Source: Cochliopodium minus
Lineage: Eukaryota; Discosea; Himatismenida; Cochliopodiidae
DNA length: 21,016 nucleotides
Reading direction: 5' to 3'
Assembly: GCA_024220525.1 (NCBI GenBank)
Contig: JAMYWO010000506.1
Location: forward strand, 1 to 21,016
Made by a program: the position numbers and the translations under genes
Shown: positions 1-8,436 of the stretch, piece by piece
Numbering within the stretch: the stretch's first letter is position 1
Layout: every line of letters starts with the position of its first letter
Notes under the pieces: model-generated
The model's database searches: none
Seen by the model: the letters and a program-made list of their open reading frames with translations, nothing else
Told to the model about the DNA's origin: nothing

Positions 1-36
1 GTTACTATTTCATTTTATTCCTTTTCATTTTGGTAG

Positions 37-290
37 GATTTTTTCCTCATCATCATGTATCAACCCAAGAAAGAGAAAGAGAATTTCCCTTATTTGATCA
101 ATTAAAAAAAATTTTCATTTTATTTGGAAATCAATTTGAAGAAGTAAAAGAAAGAAATGAAGGAGGAGAAAGATTGCTTGTAAAAAATCAAAATTTTAAA
201 ATTGTGAATGGAAAATACTTGTTGAAACCAAAACAATTCCTAATTTGTTTAATTATTATTCTTATTGATAAAAAGGCGGGTCAAAATTAA
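37..290 (+). CDS. Possible 3'-terminal exon of a gene entering from the left edge
   Basis: An open frame follows a T-rich tract ending in TAG at 34-36, which looks like an intron acceptor, and ends at TAA 288-290. The roughly 84 residues are mixed and charged, with a central stretch FDQLKKIFILFGNQFEEV and a hydrophobic run near the C-terminus. This is more protein-like than the homopolymer-driven frames elsewhere in the window. I do not recognise a family. There is no good ATG, so if real it is the last exon of a plus-strand gene whose body lies outside the window. A second short frame at about 310-380 could belong to the same gene by splicing, but I see no convincing donor. Confidence 0.3.
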
Positions 291-682
291 ATGAAATTTT
301 ATATTTTTTGGAAAAAGTTGGGTATACTTCAGTTTATGTGCACAATTTCATCATTTTTGATTATATATTTTTAAAAAGATGTTGAGTATTTTTGATAAAG
401 TTAATTATAAAATCAAAGGTACTTTTCTTTCTGACCGAAATAGATCTAAAATTTTCTTCTAAATTTCTTCAAAAGGAAGAAACAAATTGTTTAAAAGTAA
501 TTTGAATATAAAGAGAAATTTGTTTATTTGTTTTTTTCGTTGTTATCCAAATTAAAATTATTAAACTTTTCATTGAGCAATTCCTGAACAGCCAAAGTAA
601 TGTCACCGTCATGATTTTGAAGAACTAGACATTTTTTTGTTTGAGAGAAGAAAAAAAAAATTGGGAAAATAAAAGGAAAAAT
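291..682. other. Intergenic: left-edge exon to RCC1 start
   Basis: AT-rich spacer upstream of the RCC1 gene. Apart from the weak minus-strand exon at 524-624 I see no feature. An in-frame stop at 626-628 lies upstream of the RCC1 ATG. Confidence 0.5.
524..624 (-). CDS. Weak minus-strand 3' exon with a UBA/CUE-like helix
   Basis: On the minus strand a pyrimidine-rich tract ends in CTAG at 625-628. It is followed by 33 codons to TAA (526-524), including NHDGDITLAVQELLNEKF. The GD-x-x-x-AV-x-x-LL pattern recalls the last helices of UBA or CUE ubiquitin-binding domains, but it is too short to assign. The only upstream coding candidate on this strand is antisense to the start of the RCC1 gene (about 742-786). 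The two join in phase 1 through a GTATGT donor, but the product would be very odd. It may be a gene remnant or chance. Confidence 0.22.
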
Positions 683-3463
683 ATGTCAGATGTGATTTGC
701 TATCTCTCTTCATCTTGCTTTGCTGGACATACTATAATATATTACAGTAAGATCTCCATCAATATTGAATTCAAAATATCTGACACCCACAAAATTTAGA
801 GAATGGAGATTTGAAGGGTATTATTAATATATATCTAGATATTTACAGACTTTTAAATTTTTTCAAAAAAAGGTTGTGGAAGGAATAATGATGGTATAAA
901 AAAAAAAATTTAAAAATTAAATTGAATTTAATCCCGCCAATCCTCACAATCATTTTTTAAAAAAAAAAAGGACAATTAGGATTGAAAGGATTGTACACTG
1001 TAAATACAGAAACATTCATCTTGAACAACGATAAGATTAAGTATGTCTGTTTGGGAGGATATCATTCTTTCTACTTGGACTGTGATAAAAATTTTTTTAA
1101 TTTAAAAAATAGATTAAAAATAAAATTAAATTACATTTTAAGTGGACGGAAACTTATTTGGTTGTGGGTAAGTCTTGTTAAACCATAAAATCAATTTGAA
1201 TCTACAAAATTTTTTTATTTTAAAGTTATAGTTTTAGTTTTGATTTATTTTTGATTAATTAAAATAAGTTTTAATTTTTTTTATTAAATAAGTTTTAACA
1301 ATTATGGTAACTTTTTTTCCCTTTAAAAATAAATTATTTTTTTTAAATTTGTTTTAAAAAAAATAAATTATTTTTATTAAATTTGTTTAAAAACTTTTAA
1401 TAAAAGGACAACTTGGGCTCGGAAACACAGAGAATCAAAATGAGTTCTTGTTAATAATGGAAAATGTAAAGAAAATATATTGTGGGATGTACTTTTCAAT
1501 TGTAGAAAAGAGTAAAAAAAAAATTTTTTTTTGATTTTTTATTTTTTGTTTTTTCATTTTTTTATTTTTTTATTTTTTTATTTTTTTATTTTTTTTGTTT
1601 TTTCATTATTTTTATTTTTATTTTTTTATTTTTTATTTTAAAAGTTGATGGAAGCTTTTTCGGGATGGGAAGCAATTTTTGTGGACAGATGGGAATTCAT
1701 GTGTCTGATGTCGTCGATATTCCCAAATTCATGTTTAGGGACGTAGATGTTGTTTCTTTTTGTTGCGGCGAAAATCACTCCATTTTTTTCAAAAGTAAAA
1801 TTAAAAAAATTAAAAATTATTAATAATAAAAAAATTAAAAATAAATAAAAATTAAAAAAAAATTAAAAAAAAACAAAAAACTAAAAATAAAAAACAAAAA
1901 AAAAAATAAAAAATTAATTTTTTACACAGGCAACGGAGATATTTTTGTGATGGGCAGCAATGTTTATGGACAATTAGGAATTGGTTCAAGTGTAAATACA
2001 GTCACCAAACCAACTCTTTTCATGAACAATAAATACGTCAAAAGCGTGTCTTGTGGGGCTAATCACTCTTTCGTATTAACTTGTAATAAAATAAAAATAA
2101 ATAAAAAAATAAAAATAAAAAAATAAAAAAAAATAAAAATAAAAAAATAAAAATAAAAAAATAAAAAAAAAAAAAATAAAAAAATAAAAAAATAAAAAAA
2201 TAAAAAAATAAAAAAAATAAAAATAAAAATAAAAATAAAAAAATAAAAAAATAAAAATTAAAATCATACTTCAAAATAAATCAAAAAAAAAATTTTACAA
2301 CATTTTCAGCAAAAAAGCTTTATGGGTTCGGTAAATTTTTTTTTTTATTTATAAAATAAATTTTATGAATTTAAAATATTTTTTAAAGGAAAAAACTCAA
2401 TGGGACAGCTTGGGTTGGGAAATTTTGACTGCCAATACGAACCCAAGATCGTTTTGAAAGAATGGGAAATAAAACTCGTCCATTGTGGAACAGAACATTC
2501 TTTTCTATTAAAAGGTAAAAAAATTTTTAATTATTTTTATTTTTATTTTTATTTTATTTTATTTTATTTTTTATTTTATTTTTATTTTTATTTTTATTTT
2601 TATTTTTTGAATTTTGAATTTTTTTTTTTTTATTTTTTAATTTTTAATTTTATTTTTTTATTTAAAATTTTCTTTTTTTTTTTTTTAATAAAGAAAATGG
2701 AGAACTTTATGGCGCAGGTTTCAATAAGAGTTCACAATTGGGAGTTAACACGAAACCTTTATTAAATCAATTCACATTACTTTGTGATAATGTACTTTCT
2801 GTCAGTTCAGGTGGGTACCACTCTTTAATTGTAAATGGTAAATAATAATTAAAAAAATTAAATAAAATATTTTTTTTTTATTATTTTTTTTATTTTTTTA
2901 TTATTTTTTTATTACCCATTATTTTTATTTTTTAAAAATTTTTATTTTTTTACATTTTTTTTAATTTTTATTTTTTTACCAATTTTTTTTTGTCAGAAAT
3001 TAATGGTAAAAGGAAACTTACTTTATCTGGTTCCAACATCTATGGTCAGTTGGGAATCCCAAGCAATATTGTTAGTAGGAATCAAGATTGTGATGATCTC
3101 CTTCTCTTGCAAAACAACCCCACCATTTTGATGGCAAAAAAATTTAAAATAAATAAAAAATAAAAAATAAAAAATAAAAAATAATAAAAAAAATAAAAAA
3201 ATAAAAAATAAAAAATTTAATATTTAATTTTTAATATCAAAATATATAAAAAAACCTTAAAATAGGATTGGTCAGCCAAGTTTCATTTTCTTTATTCGTT
3301 CCACAGTGAAAGTTTCAAGCAAATGGTGTACACTTTCATGTTGTGTTTGAAGCGGATCGAATCACATTCTAAAATCAACAATCACTTTCTTTTCCCTTTT
3401 GTTTTGAAACTTCCCAAACCACTTTGCTATCTTGTGATTAAAAAAACTTTGCTTTACAAATAA
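683..3463 (+). CDS. Seven-repeat RCC1 beta-propeller protein, 14 exons
   Basis: Exons: 683-746, 800-817, 873-893, 971-1081, 1143-1167, 1293-1306, 1407-1511, 1645-1794, 1930-2082, 2310-2330, 2389-2514, 2694-2837, 2997-3133, 3266-3463. All junctions keep phase and give about 428 residues. The product shows seven CG-x-x-H-type motifs (one with F for H) and seven GQLG-type motifs, enough to close one propeller. RCC1 folds act as Ran exchange factors or as protein and chromatin binding platforms; nothing here shows which. A C-terminal tail of about 65 residues follows, with W-x3-H, FKQMVYTFMLCLKR and LPKPL; it looks helical. Several exons are only 14-25 nt. The last intron starts with GC rather than GT. 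The ATG at 683 is the first after an in-frame stop. Exons 1-2 are the least certain part. Confidence 0.85.
1512..1644 (+). repeat. T-rich (TTTTTTA)n intron of the RCC1 gene
   Basis: Intron 7 is almost wholly T-runs broken by single A, with a heptamer-like period. It has a GTAAAA donor and an AAAAG acceptor. Other introns of the same gene (for example 2515-2693) are similar. Confidence 0.7.
2083..2309 (+). repeat. A-rich (AAATAAAA)n intron of the RCC1 gene
   Basis: Intron 9 has the opposite strand bias, A-runs broken by single T on the sense strand, until a short ACATTTTCAG acceptor. The long minus-strand phenylalanine frames here are only the reverse of this low-complexity DNA. Confidence 0.7.
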
Positions 3464-4472
3464 ATTAAAAAAATCACAATTAATTAATTATACGAAATAT
3501 TTTGAATTATTAAAAATTTATCTTAATATAAACTTTATATTACTTTGATTTTTTAATAAAAAGAGGATCTGACTTTTTTACATGCATTAAGTATAGGAAG
3601 TTTAGATTTTTTTCTTCTGATTCAATTAATTTTTTTTTTTTTTTTGGAGCGAATTTGTTCATTGAAATTTAATCTTTTCATCTCCTCTCGTTGTAAATTG
3701 ATTTTCGAATTTTTTTCGAATGATTAATTCAATATTTCTCTTAAATTGAAAATAATTATAAAATAAAAAAAAACTATTTTTTTTTTTTGAAGACATTTAA
3801 AATTTCTCAAACTTTAACGAAACTTTAAAAGGATTAATCCCAACAATTTGTTAAATAAATTCAACTGTTAAAACTTTATAGATTTTGTTTGAGGATCTAT
3901 TTTTTTGAATTTTTCTTGACACTCCCTTAAGTGAATCATGTATCTCCTCATTATAATTTTAAAAATTTAATATTTTCAAGATCTTCAGATGAGGAAAATA
4001 AAAAATTTTAAATTTCTATTTAAATCTTCCTCTTTTACTAAAAATATATTCAAAGTGCTCTTTTCTTGAAGTACTTTCTTTTGGGTTTAACAAGTTGATT
4101 TTTTATTTGAATTCTTTAAATGATATTTCCATTTTTTGGGAATTGAAATTTTAAAACATCAAAACATGGTCAAATGAACTTGATGAATTTTTCCTTTTTA
4201 CCTAATTTTTATAATTTTATTTTGCGTATTCACAACGCATAAAAAAGATTTAAAAATCGGACTTATATCAAAAGAGATTAAAAAATTGGTTCAAAAATGA
4301 AAAAAAAAAAAAAAAATCAAAACAAAAATCATTTGTTTTACAAAAACTTTAACCAAAAAATAAAAAAAAAATTTAAAATTTTTTTACTCACTCACTTCAC
4401 AATCAATTTGTTTCAATCTTAAAAACCATCTTCACATAAGCAAATAAATAAAACAAAAAGAAAACAGGAAAA
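3464..4472. other. Intergenic: RCC1 to first SAM-like gene
   Basis: About 1 kb of AT-rich spacer with A and T runs. An AATAAA overlaps the RCC1 stop region (3459-3464) and could serve polyadenylation. A pyrimidine patch with ACTCACTCACTT (about 4386-4397) precedes the next gene. No gene, RNA or mobile element was recognised. Confidence 0.5.
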
Positions 4473-4983
4473 ATGAATAGCAAAAGAAAAATTTTGAAGG
4501 GGAATCTTGAGAAAAGGGTATTGTTGAGGCAATTCAAATCATCCAAAATAAAGTATTTATATCTCAGAGAATGGAATGAAAGAGATGTCAGATTTTTCTT
4601 GAAGGAACAGGGATTTTATTTTGAAGGCGAAATAATGAAACAAGAAAATATAGATGGCATTTGTTTAATTGCATTATGCACAAGGATAGACAAAACTTAC
4701 GAAATATTGGTGGTAAAAAAAGAAAAAAAAAATACAAAAAAAAAAAAATATTATATTAAAATTTCAGAGAATATAAATATTATAATTTAATAATCATTTT
4801 ATTATTATTTGATTTCCAATTTGAATAAAAATTAAATTTCTTCATTTGTTTTCAAAGGATGATCTCGGATTCAAAAAGGATCAGATCTCAAAACTGGTGG
4901 CTTTGTACAAAGATATCTACAGGTTTCGTAAAAGATTCGCAAGAGACTTTGGAGAAGACGAATACCCAACTTCGACACTTTGA
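4473..4983 (+). CDS. Short SAM-domain-like protein, copy 1 of 3
   Basis: Two exons, 4473-4712 and 4858-4983, separated by a 145-bp GT-AG intron in phase 0, encode 121 residues. The core has the layout of a sterile alpha motif: YLYLREW at the first helix, RDVRFFL, then KQENIDGICLIALC (compare the SAM F-x-x-x-x-IDG-x-x-LL-x-L pattern), then DDLGF and a basic last helix ending FRKRFARDF. SAM domains usually mediate protein-protein or RNA contacts. There is almost nothing outside the domain, so the protein would be a stand-alone adaptor or inhibitor of other SAM proteins (inference). The A-rich context before the ATG fits other genes in the window. Copies 2 and 3 share the order of motifs and copy 3 shares the intron site. 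Confidence 0.8.
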
Positions 4984-6261
4984 AAAAAAAAGAGCTTTTT
5001 TCTCACAAAATTTTCTTTTTTCTAAAAACATACAAAAATCTTTTTCAATACTTTTTAAAATACACAAAAAAAACATTTTCATTAAAAAACAACAACTTTA
5101 CATTTAAAACAGCATTTACTATTCGTTCTTGTTCTCAATTATAATGGAATTGAATTAATTTATATTGACTACAAATTGAAGGAGTAAAGATTCAATATAA
5201 AAATGTAATCTATTCTTTATATAGTGCTTCCCATTAAACTTGTAACTCGAATATTAATCTTTTACGAGGTTTCGTATTTATAATAAATTTATTTTATAAA
5301 TTCTTATATGATTTGCCAAATCAAAGATTTTCCAAAGTTCTTCAAAATAATTAAAAATAATTTTAATATATATTCAAATAATTCAATTAAAGATTTTACA
5401 CAAATGAATACTTAAGAAATAAACTGAATCAAAGTTTTGTTCATTTGTTTTGAATTTTATAGAATTCAATCAGAGCGAATTTGAAGATCTTTGAAAAAAT
5501 AAAAAATATTGATTTTTATCAGAAGCTGTGAAGTAAACTCAAAACGATTTGTGAATTGAGGAAAAAATTTTTTGAGAAGTTTATTAGGAAATTGAAAGAG
5601 CAAATTGATTTGTTCATTTGACATAATTTCTTTCAAAATAGTTCTTTTTGAATGAATTCTAATTCAAGTAATTTGCAATTTAAAAAATAATCTTCCTCTA
5701 ACAAATTTCATGGAGGACTTAGCAAAGTAAAACAAAAAAAAACATTTCATAGAAAAATTGATCATCTAATTTCATTTTACGAAGGAAGTTAAAGAACAAA
5801 TCAAGTTAATTCATCTTTAACAATGACCTACTATCTCATTTATATTATAAATTCGAAAGTGTGAAATTCATATTAAAAAATATAAATTATATAAATAATT
5901 TTAAAAAATAAAGTTCTCACTACAAATAAATTATAAAAAAAAAAATTGAACAATCATTTTAACCAACTCTCACTCTCAAAATAGCTCTTCGTGTGTTTAG
6001 TATCAACAGGATAATAAATAGCAAATAGCTTTCTTGATAAAAATTATACAATAACAATAAAACTTCAAACTTCTTTCTACTTCACTTCTTCTTTTTCCAA
6101 ATTAATAAAATAATAGAAATAATTTTATAACCATCAAAAAACTTGAACTTTAAATTATCTTTTCGAAAAAATAGAAAATTTTTTAACACTAATCTCTGCT
6201 TTCTAAACAAAGAATAAAAATATAAAAAAATCTAAATTCTTCTTTACTAATATAAACAGAA
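4984..6261. other. Intergenic between SAM-like copies 1 and 2
   Basis: About 1.3 kb AT-rich spacer. I found no credible exon on either strand. A pyrimidine patch (about 5960-5978, CCAACTCTCACTCTC) sits some 290 bp before copy 2, loosely like the patch before copy 1. Confidence 0.5.
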
Positions 6262-6609
6262 ATGAAAAGATTGGAAAAAAGATTGCTCAACAAACAATTC
6301 AAAGTATCTAAATTAAAATATCTTTACCTAAGAAAATGGACCGAAAAAGATGTAAGAAAATTTCTTCACCATAATGGATTTACATTCGACGAACAAATCT
6401 TTAAAGAAGAAAATATAAATGGTATATGTCTAATTACTCTTTGCTCTAAAATAGATAGAACCTTTGAAATCTTCCAAGAGGATCTTGGGCTCAGCAGAGA
6501 ACAAATCCCTAAACTAATCTCCCTTTATAATGACATCTATAAATTCCGTAAAAAATATGCTAAAGATTGCAATGATGATGAACATCCTTATTTGGCTTCT
6601 TTTATGTAA
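6262..6609 (+). CDS. Short SAM-domain-like protein, copy 2 of 3, intronless
   Basis: A single open frame of 115 residues from an ATG in AGAAATG context to TAA. It aligns end to end with the spliced products of the flanking copies: MKRLEKRLLNKQF, YLYLRKW, KDVRKFL, KEENINGICLITLC, FQEDLGL, then a basic helix FRKKYAKD. The aligned point where copies 1 and 3 carry an intron (before E/D-DLG) is uninterrupted here. This gene therefore confirms the splice junctions proposed for its neighbours. Function is not known beyond SAM-like protein interaction. Short length and lack of other domains suggest a free-standing interaction module. Transcription is in the same direction as both neighbours, with over 800 bp on each side, so each copy probably has its own promoter. 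Confidence 0.88.
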   Translation: MKRLEKRLLNKQFKVSKLKYLYLRKWTEKDVRKFLHHNGFTFDEQIFKEENINGICLITLCSKIDRTFEIFQEDLGLSREQIPKLISLYNDIYKFRKKYAKDCNDDEHPYLASFM

Positions 6610-7497
6610 TAAAAAGGAGAATCAAAATTTTAAGGAAAAAAAAAAATTTTTGCATAGTGTTAATAAAAAATTATATTTATTCTATAAAGGAAGTGTTTTT
6701 TATTTCTCTCTATTCGATTATCTTTGAAGTTTAGTTTCAAAGTTCTTTCTATTTTATGATTTTTCTTTCTTCTTCAATTTGGATACTCTTCCATCTTTGT
6801 TCAATTCCTATTTTAGGATCTTTAAAAAAAAAAATTATATATAAAAATATTAAAGTACTCTCAATATTGAAGAGATTAAAACTCAATTTGATGAAATGGG
6901 GAGGGATTATTTGATCAACTTTATAAAATATTCTTTTTTTTTTTTTTTTGGAGGAACTTATTTATTTGGTCGCAATTTAGTAACTTCCAAATTCCTCTTT
7001 TTGATAATAATGAAAGAGGGATTAAAAGTTTAAGAAAAATGATGGAATTTTAAAATGTGTTTATATTGTTCTTCATCCTTTCTTTCGTTTTATTAGGTTT
7101 CCCCTTTTAAAAAATAATTTGAAGTGGATTTTAAAATTTTATTTTTTGAACTTGAATATATTTTTCTTAATTTTTTTTTTAATTTTTAAAAGATAAATAG
7201 GAACAAGAAACTCTGAATTTTTGAATTCTTTTTAAATATTGAATTGATCAATATGTTTTTATGTAAAATATAAATACACCTTTCTTGAAAAAACGAGTTG
7301 TTTTTATTAAATTTTTTTAAAAAGGATTTTTGCCTAATATTAGTTGAAAGAAGATTGTGTTGATTAATATAAAATATATATTAAATAAAAAAAAAGAAAA
7401 TAGACCTAATTTTTCTCAATTATTTGTTTTTCTTTAAAAAACAAGATTATTGTTATTGTTATTTTTTTTTTGATAATTAATTTTGCGAGAGATAGAA
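6610..7497. other. Intergenic between SAM-like copies 2 and 3
   Basis: AT-rich spacer with several T-runs (for example around 6932-6949). No credible exon or RNA gene seen. Confidence 0.5.
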
Positions 7498-8002
7498 ATG
7501 AAGAGATTAGAAAGAAAGTTATTGAACCTTCAATTCAAGAGATCAAAGATCAAATATTTGTATTTAAGAAATTGGAATGAAGTTGATGTAAGATCTTTCT
7601 TGGACGAAAATGGATTCAAATACGCTTTGGAAACATTCAAACAAGAAAATATAGATGGAAAATGTTTGATAACATTATGCACAAATATAGATAGAACGAT
7701 CGAAATATTTGAGGTAAAATTAAAATAATAATACAATCAACAAAATAAAAAATATTTTATTTTATAAAGTACTCTTAAATAAAAATATATAATTTATTTT
7801 ATTTATCTCCTCCTCAATCTTCCGTGATTTTTTTTTTTTTTTAATCATCTTCTTGTTTATTTAGGAAGATCTCGGCTTCAATAGAGATCAATTATTACTT
7901 CTATTCATGCTTTATCATGATATATTCAAGTTCAGGAAGAAATATGCAAAGGATTTCCAGATAAATGAGACACCATCCTATTCATCTTACTTCCTTGTAT
8001 AA
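7498..8002 (+). CDS. Short SAM-domain-like protein, copy 3 of 3
   Basis: Two exons, 7498-7713 and 7865-8002, joined in phase 0 across a 151-bp GT-AG intron, encode 117 residues. The ATG at 7498 is chosen because the N-terminus MKRLERKLLNLQF then matches copy 2; the frame is open a little further upstream but without an ATG. Motifs follow the same order: YLYLRNW, VDVRSFL, KQENIDGKCLITLC, EEDLGF, FRKKYAKDF. The intron lies at exactly the same codon boundary as in copy 1. The C-terminal few residues (SYSSYFLV) differ from the other copies, which is the usual fast-evolving part of this trio. The role is likely adaptor-like, as for the other copies. Confidence 0.83.
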
Positions 8003-8436
8003 CGAAGAGATATTGAAAGAAAAAATTAAGAATCATTTTGTTTGTAAAAACTTGAAATGATTTTTTTCATAGAGTGTTTAATAAAGCGTTATAATACAAT
8101 ATTCTCTTGTTTTTCTTCTTGTTTCAACTAACTCTTCTCAAATATTAATCCCTTTAAGGAAACTCCAAAACCAATTTTCTATGTAATTTCTGCGTAAAAA
8201 AAAAAAATTTTTTTTTTTTTATATTAAACCCGACTGAAGAGATTTAAAATTTAATTTTTAAAAAAAAAAAAAAAGAAAATACTTTTAACAGAAAGGAGAA
8301 TTTTAATCCATTTTTAGAAAACAAATTTGAAAATAACTCCTTTAACATTCGGATCATTACGATTTAAATATTTAAAAAAAAAAAATTAAATAATAATTTA
8401 ATAATTTAATAAAGTTTTTTTTTTTTAAAGAAAGAA
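8003..8436. other. Convergent spacer, SAM-like copy 3 and Sel1 gene
   Basis: The 3' ends of a plus and a minus gene face each other here. AATAAA (8080-8085) could end the plus transcript and TTTATT (8407-8412, AATAAA on the minus strand) the minus one. Otherwise A and T runs. Confidence 0.5.

Noticed and set aside
2059-2274. Minus-strand frames of almost pure Phe/Leu/Tyr
   Set aside because: They are the reverse of the A-rich RCC1 intron 2083-2309; no start context, no domain.
2516-2693. Continuation of the RCC1 frame through Tyr/Phe-rich codons
   Set aside because: It is intron 2515-2693; splicing restores ENGELYGAG in perfect RCC1 spacing.
3980-4200. Minus-strand charged segment (about 20 codons)
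   Set aside because: Short, no splice sites of quality and no start; probably chance in AT-rich spacer.
4888-5082. Minus-strand 64-residue frame
   Set aside because: Antisense to exon 2 of the first SAM-like gene and its 3' flank; no domain, no splice partner.
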